The position numbers and the translations under genes are program-made. Below, in pieces: positions 25,406 to 35,235 of a DNA stretch of 64,000 nt (within the stretch, counting starts at the first letter, position 1; every line of letters starts with the position of its first letter). This stretch comes from Acidobacteriota bacterium (GTDB lineage Bacteria; Acidobacteriota; Vicinamibacteria; Vicinamibacterales; 2-12-FULL-66-21). The notes under the pieces are model-generated. The model was given only the letters and a program-made list of their open reading frames with translations, ran no database searches and was not told where the DNA came from. The stretch lies in assembly GCA_003222675.1 (NCBI GenBank), contig QHWT01000074.1, forward strand, positions 62,001 through 126,000, in the 5' to 3' direction.

Positions 25406-25544
25406 TTCGATACAGCGAGCATACAAGAAGCCACAGAACGGCACGCCCCTGTGCCGACGCCGCTTGGAAAACAGCTCGGCCTCATGCAATAGAACGGAAC
25501 TCTTCCACCAACGAACGGCGCCTTCATCTCGTCTAAGCCGCGTA

Positions 25545-27959
25545 ATGAACACTGTCTGGGCCGATCTTCGCTATGGGCTGCGGCTCTTCCGCAAATCTCC
25601 GCTCTTCTCGGTCGTCGCCGCCGGGACGCTCGCGCTGGGCATTGGCGCGAACACCGTCATCTTTTCAAAACTGGATGCTGTCGTCATTCGTGCCTTGCCT
25701 TACGACGATCCTGATCGCGTGGTCGTCCTCTGGGAGGATGCGAGCCGGGCGGGGTTTGCGAAGAACACACCGGCACCCGCAAATTTCATGGACTGGCGGC
25801 GGCTGAATCGATCGTTTGTCGACATGGCGGCCACCCGCGGCGCGTCCGCCAGCCTGACCGGCGGCGGTATGCCGGAGCAGATCGCCGGGCGCGCGACGAC
25901 GGCGAACTTTTTCGGCGTGCTTGGGATCCGGGCACAGCTCGGTCGGACGTTCACAGATGCCGAAGATCGGGAAGGTGCACAGGTCGTGGTGATCAGTCAC
26001 GGCTTGTGGCGGCGACGCTACGGCAGCGACCCGTCGATCATCGGCCGCACCTTGCTGATGAACGACGACCGGTACGAAGTCGTCGGCGTGATGCCGGCGC
26101 GGTTCGTGTTTCGTAACCGCGCGATCGATTACTGGATCCCGATTCACTTTTCCCCCGAGCAGGCGGCGCAACGCGACTCGCATTTTCTGAATGTCGTGGG
26201 ACGTCTCAAGCCGGGCATCACGATCGCCGAGGCACAGTCTGATATGCAGGGCATTGCACGAACGCTCGCCCAGCGGTACCCCGATGACAATCGGGACCTT
26301 GGCGTCGTGCTGGTGCCAGCCAAAGAGGAGATCCTTGGCCACACGCGGCTCGAATTGCTCGTGTTGATGGGAGCAGCCGCGGCGGTCCTGCTGATCGCGT
26401 GCGCCAACCTCGCCGGCCTGCTGCTGGCGCGCGCGGCGGGGCGCAAAGGAGAGATGGCCGTGCGCGCCGCATTGGGCGCGACTCGCGGCCGATTGATTCG
26501 ACAGCTTGTCGTCGAAGGGCTGTTGCTGTCCCTCGCCGGGGGCGCCATCGGACTGGCGATCGTTCCTGTCGGCAGCACGCTGCTGGCAAGCCTGACGCCG
26601 CCCGGGGTCATGGACGTCGATGCGACCCCGCTGGACGTGCGACTGCTCGCGTTCACGTTGACACTGGCAATCGTGACCGGCCTGGTGTTCAGCATCGCGC
26701 CCGCGCTGAACGCTGGCCGCGCATCGCTGCAGCAAGCGCTGCAACTGCACACGCGCGGATCGGTCGGCGTCAGCAGCCGCGCCACGCGCGACGCGCTCGT
26801 CGTGCTGCAGATTGCGGCGGCGGTGGTGCTCCTGGTCGCGACCGGCCTGATGATCCGGACGATCCTCAACCTGCGCGCGATCGATCTCGGCTTCCGTTCC
26901 GACCGCCTGCTGACGCTGCGCACGACATTGCCGCGGCCGAAATATGCGGATCCCCAGAAGCGCCTCGAGTTTTATGAGCGCGTGCTGGCCGGCGTGAAGG
27001 GACTGCCAGGCGTCGAGCACGCCGCCTACGCGTCAACCCTTCCGTTCACCAGCCAGGGGAACACCACGTGGTTCAAGATTGAGGGCAGGGAGGTCACGCC
27101 CGATCGCATCAACGATGCGTTGTACCGCGCAGCCACGCCGGACTACCTGTCCACACTGGGCGTGCGTCTCATCGACGGCCGTTTGATCGACGAACGTGAC
27201 GGCGCCGGAACGCCGCGCGTCGCGGTGATCAACGAGACATTGGCGGGCCAGTTCTTTCCTGGCGAATCCGCGGTCGGACATCGCATCCAGTTCAGCCAGC
27301 CGTCCAACCCTTTTCATACCATCGTCGGCGTCGTGCACGACGTGCGGGAACGCGGATACGAAGCGTCGCTGAAGCCCGGGGTGTACCTATCCATCGCGCA
27401 GGCGCCGGAGGCATGGGCTATTCCGGAATACCTGATTCTGCGCGGGCGACGCGATCCGCGCCCGCTCGCCGAGTCGGTCCGCCGCATCGTCGCGACGGTC
27501 GATCCCGCGCAGCCGGTTGCAGCGGTTCGATCGATGGACGACATTCTCGATCTCGAGGTGGCGGATCGTCATCAGCAGATGATCCTGCTCGGAGCATTCG
27601 CGGCGCTCGCACTCGTGCTTGCGTCGCTCGGACTCTACGGCCTGCTGGCGTATGCTGTGGCGCAACGCAGGCGCGAGATCGGATTGCGCATCGCGCTCGG
27701 TGCAACTCCGCGCGCAGTCGTCACGATGATTGCTGCGCGCGGCCTCGGCCTCTCGGCAATCGGCCTGGCCGCAGGCGTGGGTGCTGGCTGGGCCGCGACC
27801 CGCGCGATGAGCGGCGTCCTGTACGGCGTGCCGGCCAACGATCCGGCGACGTTCGGGGCTGTCGTGCTGCTGCTTGGCGTCATCGCGCTCGTCGCGTGCG
27901 TCGTGCCCGCCGCGCGGGCCTCCCGTGTGGATCCCATGATCGTGCTCAGGGAACAATAG
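25545..27959 (+). CDS. ADOP-class ABC transporter permease (MacB/FtsX-like), copy 1
   Basis: The product (804 residues from ATG 25545) has the ADOP layout. An N-terminal membrane segment (NTVWADLRYGLRLFRKSPLF..LALGIGANT) is followed by a MacB periplasmic core domain, an FtsX triple-span domain near residue 270 (LLVLMGAAAAVLLIACANLAGLLLARA), a second periplasmic domain and a C-terminal FtsX domain (LYGLLAYAVAQRRREIGLRIALGATPRAVV) ending VDPMIVLREQ. It has no ATPase domain and no ATPase gene beside it. Members probably move lipids, peptides or drugs, or sense envelope stress. The longer frame upstream is antisense to the polymerase. Confidence 0.88.
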   Translation: MNTVWADLRYGLRLFRKSPLFSVVAAGTLALGIGANTVIFSKLDAVVIRALPYDDPDRVVVLWEDASRAGFAKNTPAPANFMDWRRLNRSFVDMAATRGASASLTGGGMPEQIAGRATTANFFGVLGIRAQLGRTFTDAEDREGAQVVVISHGLWRRRYGSDPSIIGRTLLMNDDRYEVVGVMPARFVFRNRAIDYWIPIHFSPEQAAQRDSHFLNVVGRLKPGITIAEAQSDMQGIARTLAQRYPDDNRDLGVVLVPAKEEILGHTRLELLVLMGAAAAVLLIACANLAGLLLARAAGRKGEMAVRAALGATRGRLIRQLVVEGLLLSLAGGAIGLAIVPVGSTLLASLTPPGVMDVDATPLDVRLLAFTLTLAIVTGLVFSIAPALNAGRASLQQALQLHTRGSVGVSSRATRDALVVLQIAAAVVLLVATGLMIRTILNLRAIDLGFRSDRLLTLRTTLPRPKYADPQKRLEFYERVLAGVKGLPGVEHAAYASTLPFTSQGNTTWFKIEGREVTPDRINDALYRAATPDYLSTLGVRLIDGRLIDERDGAGTPRVAVINETLAGQFFPGESAVGHRIQFSQPSNPFHTIVGVVHDVRERGYEASLKPGVYLSIAQAPEAWAIPEYLILRGRRDPRPLAESVRRIVATVDPAQPVAAVRSMDDILDLEVADRHQQMILLGAFAALALVLASLGLYGLLAYAVAQRRREIGLRIALGATPRAVVTMIAARGLGLSAIGLAAGVGAGWAATRAMSGVLYGVPANDPATFGAVVLLLGVIALVACVVPAARASRVDPMIVLREQ

Positions 27960-28050
27960 AGAATCTGGCGACGGGATGCCCGAGCGGTCCCGCTCCGTGC
28001 CCAGAGCAACGGCGATTCACGCCACCGTCAGTCTCGGAAACCCGCGATTG

Positions 28051-28078
28051 TTGACACATTCCGTAATGGGAATATAAT
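28051..28078 (+). promoter_or_regulatory. Consensus promoter with operator in the spacer, upstream of the ArsR gene
   Basis: TTGACA (28051-28056) and TATAAT (28073-28078) are both perfect consensus, 16 bp apart. An inverted repeat ATTCC-GTAATG-GGAAT (28058-28062 and 28069-28073) fills the spacer and is a likely autoregulatory ArsR site. The -10 ends 6 nt before the GTG start, so the mRNA is leaderless. Confidence 0.8.
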
Positions 28079-28084
28079 AGCGCC

Positions 28085-28417
28085 GTGCCTCGCGCCGCGA
28101 CGACCTCGGACGTCTTCAACGCAATTGCCGAATCCCGCCGCCGCGACATTCTCGTCTACCTTGCGTCCTGCGAGCGGCCGGTGGGCGATATTGTCGAGGA
28201 GCTTGGCCTCGGCCAGCCGTCGGTGTCGAAGCATCTCAAAGTGCTCCGGGACGTCGGACTGGTGCGCATGCGGCGAGAGGCACGCCAGGTGTTCTATCGC
28301 ATGAACGTCGAGGCCATCAGGCCGGTCCACGACTGGGCGCGCACCTTCGAGCGCTACTGGCGTCATCAGTTGATGCGCGTCAAGGAAAGGGCCGAGCGGA
28401 AGCACCGATCGCGCTGA
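28085..28417 (+). CDS. ArsR family winged-helix transcriptional regulator
   Basis: The 110-residue product has VFNAIAESRRRDILVYLA, the helix-turn-helix VGDIVEELGLGQPSVSKHLKVLRDVGLV, and the wing MRREARQVFYRMN. No metal-binding ELCVCD-type motif is present, so it is closer to the SdpR/AHSA1-associated ArsR group than to metal sensors. It heads a unit with the SRPBCC and DinB genes, the usual partners of this group. The GTG start follows the promoter directly. The operator in its own promoter suggests autorepression. Confidence 0.9.
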   Translation: MPRAATTSDVFNAIAESRRRDILVYLASCERPVGDIVEELGLGQPSVSKHLKVLRDVGLVRMRREARQVFYRMNVEAIRPVHDWARTFERYWRHQLMRVKERAERKHRSR

Positions 28418-28455
28418 GCCGCGCGAACATTCGCATTCGATGAAGGAGGGAAGAC

Positions 28456-28917
28456 GTGACCCTGACAATGCCGACACTCGAGAACCTCACACTGAACCTC
28501 ACGGAGGAGATCCAGGTCAATGCGCCGCTCGATGCAGCCTTTGATGCGCTGCTGGAGCAGATCGGCCCCGCCAACGAGACACCCGACGGCACGCCGCTCC
28601 CGATGACGATCGAAGCCTGGCCCGGTGGGCGCTGGTTCCGCGACCTGGGCCAGGACAACGGTCACTTCTGGGGACACGTGCAGGCGATCAAGCGGCCGGC
28701 CCTGCTCGAGATCACCGGCCCGCTGTTCATGTCCACGGCCGTCGTGTCCAACGTGCAGTACCGTTTGAAGGAAGTAAATGAGGGAACGCTGATCACGTTC
28801 CGGCACACGGCATTTGGGTTCGTGCCGGATGAAGTCAGGGAAGGTCTCGGGCGGGGCTGGACGCCGCTGCTCGAGCGCGTCCGAAAGCATGCCGAGGCGC
28901 ATCGCACGACTCGTTGA
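28456..28917 (+). CDS. SRPBCC (AHSA1-like) domain protein
   Basis: The 153-residue product has the START/AHSA1 lipid- or ligand-binding fold: LTEEIQVNAPLDAAFDALLEQ, PMTIEAWPGGRWFRDLG, and a C-terminal helix VPDEVREGLGRGWTPLLERVRKHAE. GGAGGGAAGAC precedes the GTG start. Such proteins commonly sit beside ArsR regulators. The ligand is unknown. It is followed by DinB after about 14 bp. Confidence 0.85.
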   Translation: MTLTMPTLENLTLNLTEEIQVNAPLDAAFDALLEQIGPANETPDGTPLPMTIEAWPGGRWFRDLGQDNGHFWGHVQAIKRPALLEITGPLFMSTAVVSNVQYRLKEVNEGTLITFRHTAFGFVPDEVREGLGRGWTPLLERVRKHAEAHRTTR

Positions 28918-28931
28918 AGAGGAGGAGCACA

Positions 28932-29456
28932 ATGTCGACGATCAAGGAGTTGTTACAGGAGCTCGAACAGGAAGCGCAGACCACGCGGCGTGTCCTCGAG
29001 CGTGTCCCCACGGATCGCCTCGCCTGGAAGCCGCACGACAAATCGATGTCGCTCGGTCAGCTCGCGCTGCACATCGCGGTAGTGCCCGGCGCCATCGCCG
29101 AGATCTCACGGCAATCGCCGGTTGCGCTGCCCCAATTCGAGCACCCGAGCCCGGCCAGCGCCGCGGAGTTGATCCCCGCCCTCGATCAGAGCCTCGCAAA
29201 GGTGCGTGAAATTCTCGGCAAGATGGATGAGACGGCGCTGTCGAAGACGTGGCGGGTGATGGATGGCGACCGGGAAGTGATGGCGATTCCCGTTGGCGCG
29301 CTACTCCGGACGATCATGCTGAACCACTGGTATCACCACCGAGGGCAGCTCTCGGTGTATCTCAGACAGGTTGGCGTGCCAGTGCCATCAATCTACGGTC
29401 CGAGCGCTGACGAGAATCCCTTCGCCGCGCGGAAAGCGTCAGCCGTCGGCGCCTAG
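28932..29456 (+). CDS. DinB family protein
   Basis: The product (174 residues from ATG 28932, with GGAGGAG upstream) is a four-helix DinB/YfiT protein, often a metal-dependent thiol transferase. Candidate metal ligands are LGQLALHIAVVPG and NHWYHHRGQLSVYLRQVG. It ends with PSADENPF, a common DinB tail. It is the third gene of the ArsR-SRPBCC-DinB unit; the function in this organism is unknown. Confidence 0.88.
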   Translation: MSTIKELLQELEQEAQTTRRVLERVPTDRLAWKPHDKSMSLGQLALHIAVVPGAIAEISRQSPVALPQFEHPSPASAAELIPALDQSLAKVREILGKMDETALSKTWRVMDGDREVMAIPVGALLRTIMLNHWYHHRGQLSVYLRQVGVPVPSIYGPSADENPFAARKASAVGA

Positions 29457-29574
29457 GTAGCCCGGGCCGCGGAGCCATGAGGCCGAGTCAGCTCGCCGGG
29501 CCGCGAGCTGGCCGGCTTCCCCACCGAATCCGAGGAGCCAACCTTTTCTTCCCCACACCGTCTAAGGGGAAGAG

Positions 29575-29904
29575 ATGCCACCGCCCTTGCCCCTTGTCCA
29601 GGGAACGCTGGACCTCCTGGTCCTCCGCACGCTGGCGTCCGGTCCGATGCACGGCTATGGCATCGCAACCCTCGTCCACGAGCGAACCGCTGGAGATCTG
29701 GCCGTCGAAGACGCCGCACTCTACCAGGCCCTCCATCGACTCGATCGTCAAGGTCTTATCGATGCCGAGTGGCGGCCATCCGCGAACAATCGCCGCGCCC
29801 GGTATTACACGCTGACACCGGCTGGACGCAAGCGACTGCGCGAGGAAACGGCCAACTGGCGGCGCTACGCGCGCGCGGTCGAGGCTCTTCTCCGCGGCAC
29901 ATAG
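29575..29904 (+). CDS. PadR family transcriptional regulator
   Basis: The 109-residue product has the acidobacterial PadR signature LVQGTLDLLVLRTLASGPMHGYGIA, then DAALYQALHRLDRQGLIDAEWR and ARYYTLTPAGRKRL. PadR genes of this type regularly sit just before ADOP permeases that carry an N-terminal prefix domain, as here. AAGGGGAAGAG precedes the ATG. It very likely controls the permease 12 bp downstream. Confidence 0.92.
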   Translation: MPPPLPLVQGTLDLLVLRTLASGPMHGYGIATLVHERTAGDLAVEDAALYQALHRLDRQGLIDAEWRPSANNRRARYYTLTPAGRKRLREETANWRRYARAVEALLRGT

Positions 29905-29915
29905 TTGTCAATGTC

Positions 29916-32600
29916 ATGCGTGAACAGAGTCATCGCCGCCGGCCGTTCTGGTACGTCCGCCGTCGACCCGAGACCGTGACGTCTGAAGTCGACGAAGAGC
30001 TGAACGTTCATCTGGAGATGCGAGTGGAGGAGCTCAGGGGGCGCGGCCTGTCGATGGATGCCGCACGCCGCGAAGCGCTCCGCCAATTCGGAGATGTCGA
30101 ACGAACGCGGACGTACTGCCGACAGCAGGATCAAGCGAAGGAGAACCGCATGCAGCGCGGATTGATGGTCGAGGACTTTGCACAGGACCTTCGGATCTCG
30201 TTTCGAAGCCTGCTTCGCGTTCCGATCATGACGCTGACGATCCTGGCCACGGTTGGCCTGGCCATCGGCGGGACCACGGTTATCTTCACGGCCGTGAACG
30301 CTGCACTGCTTCGACCGCTTCCTTATGTGGATCCGGACCGGCTCGTTCGGATCTACACCGACTCTCCTCCTAACAAATTCCGATTCTCGGTGGCCGACTA
30401 TCTCGCCTTGCAGGAGCAGCAGACGCACTTCGAGCGGATTGCCGGGTACACCGATCGTGAAATGGCCTTCAGTGACGGCATCGAGGCCGAGCGTCTGAGA
30501 GGCCGCGTCGTGTCATGGACCTACTTCGCGCTGCTTGGCATCCGGCCCGTCATCGGCCGTGACTTCACCGAGGCCGACGGCCGACCGGGCAGCCCGCCGG
30601 CAGTGATGGCCAGCTACGGATTCTGGCAGCGACGTCTCGGCGGACGCGCGGACGCGATTGGAAAACCCGTCCGCCTCGATGGTTCGGACTACACCCTGAT
30701 TGGCGTGCTGCCTCGCGACGCGGGTCCCCTGGAGCAGCGACAGGATTTCTTCGTGGCAGCGCAGTGGACTACGCCGCCGCGCAAGGGACCGTTCTTCATC
30801 ATTGCGCTTGGACGGCTGCGCGGCGACGTGGCGCGATCAGTCGTGGCGGACGAATTGCGCGCCATCAACCGGCGCCTGTTTCCCGTGTGGAAGGCCTCCT
30901 ACCAGGATGAGAAGGCGACCTGGAGCATGATGGACTTGAAGACGCACGTCGTGGGCGACGTGCAGACCATCGCCGGCCTCGCGCTGGCCGCGGTCGCGCT
31001 CGTGTGGCTCATCGCCTGCGCAAACGCCTCGAACCTGCTCATCGCGCGCGTGACCAGCCGTCAACGGGAGCTGGCCGTGCGCGCAGCGCTGGGCGCTTCA
31101 CGCGGACGCGTCGTCCGCCATTTGCTGGCCGAGAGTGGCCTTCTCGCTTTCGGCGCCGCCGCCGTCGGGATCGCGCTGGCATGGGCGGGTGTTGGGGTTC
31201 TTCATGATTTCGGCACTGATTATTTTCCGCGCACGCAGGAAATCACGTTCGATGCAGCCGCGTGGTGGCTGCTGGTCGCGCTCACGGCAGGCAGCGGGCT
31301 GCTGTTTGGCCTGATCCCCGCAGTGCACGGCACGGGCGGGCCAACCAACGAGGCCTTGCGCTCGATGGGACGGTCGACGGGCAGCGTGTCGGTTCGAAGG
31401 CTGCGACGAGTACTGGTGGCCACTCAGTTTGCAATCGCGACTCCACTTCTCGTCGTCGCCGGATTGCTTCTCGGCAGCCTGAACCAGCTGGGACGCGTCG
31501 ATCTCGGTTTCGATACTCACAACCTGCTCTCGGGATCGATTCTGTTACCGCCGGCGCAGTATCGAGAGCCGCGCCAGGTCGCCGTCTTCTGGGACGAACT
31601 TCAGCGACGAGTCGAAGCGCTGCCGGGCGTGACGGCGGTGGCGTTTGCCGACGGCCGCCCGCCAAACGATGTGAACAACTTCAACAACTTCGATCTGGAG
31701 GATTCACCAACGGCGCCAGGCCAGTCCCAACCTGTGACGCCATGGATTGCCGTGACGCCGGAGTACTTTCACCTGCTCGGTCTACGCCTGCTGCACGGGC
31801 GTGTGTTCGACGAACACGATGGGCTCACCGGAAACATCCAGGTGGTGATCGTCGATCGCGCATGGGCGACACGTTTCTTTCCGAACGAGAGCGCCGTGGG
31901 CAAGCGCCTCAAGGAAGGCGGTTGCACCCAGTGCCCCTGGACGACGATCATCGGCGTTGTCAGCGACGTCAAGTACGCTGGCCTCGATAAACCGGATCAA
32001 GGAAGCGTCTATTGGCCGATGGCCCCGCGCGGGTCGCGTCCGATCGAAGGCGCCACGACGCGCAACAGATATCTGATGGTTCGGACGGGCACCGACGCGG
32101 CCTCGGTGCTCCCTGCTCTTCGGCAAACCGTCCGCGAACTCGATCCGAGTCTGCCCTTTTCGCGCGTGGCGATGATCGATGATCTCGTGTCGCAGTCCCT
32201 GCAGCGGCCGAGATCGTTGTCGCGACTGGTCGGGGGCGTCGCGATCATCGCGCTGCTGCTCTCGGTGATCGGCATCTACGGCGTCATGGCGTACTACGTC
32301 AAGCAGCACGCGAAGGACATCAGCATTCGGTTGGCGCTGGGAGGTGGTCCGGGTGACGTGCTCCGCTTGATCGTGGGGCAGGGAATGACGGTCGTGGGGA
32401 GTGGGCTCGCCATCGGCCTGCTGACGGCGCTGGCCCTCAGACGACTGATGTCCAGCCTCTTGTTCGGCGTGAGCGCCGGCGATGCGTTCACGTTTGCCGC
32501 TGTCAGCCTGCTCCTGCTCGGCGTCGCTCTGGTCGCCTGTCTCGTGCCCGCCAGGGTCGCGATCGCCATGCAACCCGCGGCCGTGTTGCGCAGCGAATGA
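29916..32600 (+). CDS. ADOP-class ABC transporter permease with prefix domain, copy 2
   Basis: The product (894 residues) begins with the ADOP prefix region: VTSEVDEELNVHLEMRVEELRGRGLSMDAARREALRQFGDVE. This helical segment characterises PadR-linked members. Then follow FAQDLRISFRSLLRVPIMTLTILATVGLAIGG, a periplasmic core, the first FtsX domain (LALAAVALVWLIACANASNLLIARV), a second core with CTQCPW, and the C-terminal FtsX domain (IYGVMAYYVKQHAKDISIRLALGGGPGDV). It follows padR by 11 bp. No ATPase partner is nearby. Confidence 0.9.
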   Translation: MREQSHRRRPFWYVRRRPETVTSEVDEELNVHLEMRVEELRGRGLSMDAARREALRQFGDVERTRTYCRQQDQAKENRMQRGLMVEDFAQDLRISFRSLLRVPIMTLTILATVGLAIGGTTVIFTAVNAALLRPLPYVDPDRLVRIYTDSPPNKFRFSVADYLALQEQQTHFERIAGYTDREMAFSDGIEAERLRGRVVSWTYFALLGIRPVIGRDFTEADGRPGSPPAVMASYGFWQRRLGGRADAIGKPVRLDGSDYTLIGVLPRDAGPLEQRQDFFVAAQWTTPPRKGPFFIIALGRLRGDVARSVVADELRAINRRLFPVWKASYQDEKATWSMMDLKTHVVGDVQTIAGLALAAVALVWLIACANASNLLIARVTSRQRELAVRAALGASRGRVVRHLLAESGLLAFGAAAVGIALAWAGVGVLHDFGTDYFPRTQEITFDAAAWWLLVALTAGSGLLFGLIPAVHGTGGPTNEALRSMGRSTGSVSVRRLRRVLVATQFAIATPLLVVAGLLLGSLNQLGRVDLGFDTHNLLSGSILLPPAQYREPRQVAVFWDELQRRVEALPGVTAVAFADGRPPNDVNNFNNFDLEDSPTAPGQSQPVTPWIAVTPEYFHLLGLRLLHGRVFDEHDGLTGNIQVVIVDRAWATRFFPNESAVGKRLKEGGCTQCPWTTIIGVVSDVKYAGLDKPDQGSVYWPMAPRGSRPIEGATTRNRYLMVRTGTDAASVLPALRQTVRELDPSLPFSRVAMIDDLVSQSLQRPRSLSRLVGGVAIIALLLSVIGIYGVMAYYVKQHAKDISIRLALGGGPGDVLRLIVGQGMTVVGSGLAIGLLTALALRRLMSSLLFGVSAGDAFTFAAVSLLLLGVALVACLVPARVAIAMQPAAVLRSE

Positions 32601-32622
32601 CGCATGCTCCACCGAAGATACG

Positions 32623-32988
32623 TCAACCGCGATTTTCCGCGATGCGAGCTTTGACCAGCTTTCGCACGAGAGCGGCCGGCAACGGCTTCTCCGGTTGAAA
32701 GCGGATGGTGCCCTTGCTCGTGTCGTACTCCTTGAGCTCGTTTTTGTGCGCTTCTATCGTAGAGGCACTCAGGGGATAGAAAGCACAATGGTTCGCGGTC
32801 GCGCCAAAGGCCACGAGCATTCCGTTGAGCCGAAATGCAGGGAGCTGATAGCTGATGCACTCTTCAGCTTTCGGCGCCGCGCTGCGGATCGTCTTTCGGA
32901 GTCTCTCGAGCGCGGATCGCTTGTCGTCGCTCAGCGCAGCGAGGTACTCGTCGATCGTCTTCGCCCTGGTCCTGCGCGGCATTGCCAT
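32623..32988 (-). CDS. DUF1801/YdhG-like (iron-chaperone fold) protein
   Basis: A 121-residue product with TIDEYLAALSDDKRSALERLRKTIRSAAPKAEECISYQLPAFRLNGMLVAFGATANHCAFYPLS and a C-terminal GTIRFQPEKPLPAALVRKLVKARI. This matches the YdhG/DUF1801 family, whose fold resembles frataxin. The biochemical role is uncertain. GGAGG lies 4 nt before the ATG at 32988. It is convergent with the ADOP gene. Confidence 0.85.
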   Translation of the reverse strand: MAMPRRTRAKTIDEYLAALSDDKRSALERLRKTIRSAAPKAEECISYQLPAFRLNGMLVAFGATANHCAFYPLSASTIEAHKNELKEYDTSKGTIRFQPEKPLPAALVRKLVKARIAENRG

Positions 32989-33153
32989 CGAACCTCCAAC
33001 GCGGAACTACATACCTCAAGGCGCGCGGTGAATTCCAGCAGTCTCGCGGTCGCTACGTTTACACGAAACAGCGGAGCGGTGAGTTCAGCATGAGCTTGCC
33101 CGGCCAGTGCCGCTTGCGAGGCTCACGCGAACCGTGTAGAAGGAATGCTCAAG

Positions 33154-35226
33154 ATGCGTCCACATCTGCTTCTCGTTCCTTTGCTCGCCACGTTCATTGC
33201 CGCCTCAGACTGGCCGCACTACGGCGGCGGGCCGGATCAGACGCGCTATTCACCTTTGACCCAGATCACGCCGGCGAACGTCCACACGCTGCGGACGGCA
33301 TGGACGTACGACACACGCGATGCCTTCGACGGGTCCGAGATGCAGTGCCAGCCCGTCGTCGCGCACGGCGTGCTGTATGCGACATCGCCAAAGCTCCGCG
33401 TGTTCGCGCTGAACGCGGCGACCGGCGCCGAGATCTGGAGCTTCGACACCAATCACGACGCGAAGACGCTGACGCGGACGCGCATCCGGGGACTGATGTA
33501 CCGGGAACGCGGCAACGACCGGCGCATCTACTTCGCGTCGCGCCACTGGCTGTATGCGCTGGACGCGAAAACCGGTAAACCATTGCCGGGATTTGGACAG
33601 GAGGGACGGATCGACTTGCGCGAGGGATTCGAAGGCCGCGATCCGCGGACACTCAGTGTTGGCGTGAATACGCCGGGTGTCTTCTATCGCGATCTCATGA
33701 TTGTCGGTTCGATCGTTCCGGAAGGGCTGCCCTCCGCGCCCGGCGACATCCGTGCGTTCGATGTCAACACGGGTCGCCAGAAGTGGACCTTTCACACCCT
33801 TCCGCATCCCGGAGAGTTCGGCTACGACACGTGGCCTGCGGACGCATGGAAGTACAGCGGAGGGGCGAATGCGTGGTCGGGACTTTCGCTCGACGAGCGC
33901 CGCGGCTATGTATATGCCGCAACCGGGTCCGCTTCGTACGATTTCTACGGTGCGAATCGCACTGGCGACGATCTGTTCGCGAACAGCATCCTGTGCCTCC
34001 GCGCATCGACGGGCGAACGCGTCTGGCACTTTCAGGGCGTGAAGCACGACGTCTGGGACCGGGACTTCCCGGCATCTCCGTCCTTGATCACGATTCGCCA
34101 CGACGGACGGCAACTCGACGTCGTGACACAGACTGCGAAGAACGGACGGCTCTACGTGCTCGACCGCGACACGGGCCGGCCAGTCTTTCCAATGGAACAG
34201 ATTCAGGCGCCGGCGTCGGATGTCGAAGGCGAGAAGCTCTCGCCGACGCAGGTGCTCCCGACGCTGCCGCCGCCCTACACGCGACAGCGTTTCACCGAAG
34301 ACCTGATCACGAAACGCACGCCGGAAGCCGAGAAGGCGGTGCGCGAAGAATGGCTGAAGCTGCGCAAAGGCGGCGAGTTCGATCCGCCCAGCACGCAGGG
34401 CACGATCCTGTTCCCCGGCATGGACGGCGGCGGTGAATGGGGCGGCACCGCCTACGATCCCAAATCGGGGCTTCTATACGTCAACGCCAACGAGATGGCG
34501 TGGAAGGTCAAGCTGGCGGAGCGCAAGATGCCGGATGGAGAAGCGACAACCGGAAAGATCCTGTATGAGCGGTATTGCGCCTCGTGCCATCGCCCGGATC
34601 TCGCCGGCAATCCTCCCGAATTCCCGTCGCTCGTCGATGTCGGCAAGCGCCGGAACGTGGACGAGATCGAGAGCGCAGTGCGTGACGGCGCCGGTCGCAT
34701 GCCCGGGCACCCTGAGCTGCACTCCGCCGTGCGCCGCGCAATCGTTGATTACGTCTTGACGGGCCGATCCGGTGAAGTGCGCGGAGACATGCCGACGCCG
34801 TTCGACGTCAAGTACACGCTCGACGGCTACATCCGGTTCACGGATCCCGATGGCTTTCCCGCGATCGCGCCTCCGTGGGGAACGCTGACCGCGATCGACA
34901 TGAACCGTGCGTCGATTGCGTGGCAGGTTCCGCTCGGCGAGGTGCCCGGGTCGGGCCTCACGAACACCGGCAGCGAGAACTACGGCGGGCCGGTCGTGAC
35001 GGCAAGCGGCCTGCTGTTCATCGGCGCGACGAACTACGACAAGAAGTTTCGCGCCTTCGACGCGCGCACCGGCAAGGTACTGTGGGAAACGACGCTGCCC
35101 GCGGCGGGGAACGCCACGCCCGCGGTCTACGAGGTCAACGGCAAACAGTACATCGTGATTGCCGCTGGCGGCGGGAAGTGGGGCGCGGCATCGGGCGGCA
35201 GCTACCTCGCGTTCGCGCTCCCATGA
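33154..35226 (+). CDS. PQQ-dependent dehydrogenase with heme c domain
   Basis: The product (690 residues) is a periplasmic quinoprotein. The signal peptide is RPHLLLVPLLATFIAA. The propeller begins DWPHYGGGPDQTRYSPLTQITPANV, typical of soluble and membrane PQQ glucose/alcohol dehydrogenases. A cytochrome c insert carries the heme motif YERYCASCHRPDLAG near residue 475 with downstream MPGHPELHS as a possible Met ligand. It ends GNATPAVYEVNGKQYIVIAAGGGKWG. ATG 33154 is preferred because AAGGA is 9 nt upstream; 33145 would leave no spacing. No pqq biosynthesis genes are in the window. Confidence 0.9.
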   Translation: MRPHLLLVPLLATFIAASDWPHYGGGPDQTRYSPLTQITPANVHTLRTAWTYDTRDAFDGSEMQCQPVVAHGVLYATSPKLRVFALNAATGAEIWSFDTNHDAKTLTRTRIRGLMYRERGNDRRIYFASRHWLYALDAKTGKPLPGFGQEGRIDLREGFEGRDPRTLSVGVNTPGVFYRDLMIVGSIVPEGLPSAPGDIRAFDVNTGRQKWTFHTLPHPGEFGYDTWPADAWKYSGGANAWSGLSLDERRGYVYAATGSASYDFYGANRTGDDLFANSILCLRASTGERVWHFQGVKHDVWDRDFPASPSLITIRHDGRQLDVVTQTAKNGRLYVLDRDTGRPVFPMEQIQAPASDVEGEKLSPTQVLPTLPPPYTRQRFTEDLITKRTPEAEKAVREEWLKLRKGGEFDPPSTQGTILFPGMDGGGEWGGTAYDPKSGLLYVNANEMAWKVKLAERKMPDGEATTGKILYERYCASCHRPDLAGNPPEFPSLVDVGKRRNVDEIESAVRDGAGRMPGHPELHSAVRRAIVDYVLTGRSGEVRGDMPTPFDVKYTLDGYIRFTDPDGFPAIAPPWGTLTAIDMNRASIAWQVPLGEVPGSGLTNTGSENYGGPVVTASGLLFIGATNYDKKFRAFDARTGKVLWETTLPAAGNATPAVYEVNGKQYIVIAAGGGKWGAASGGSYLAFALP

Positions 35227-35235
35227 TTCGCGGTG

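Noticed and set aside
25665-27020. Minus-strand 451-codon frame inside ADOP copy 1
   Set aside because: Antisense shadow rich in Gln/Arg/His with no recognisable motif.
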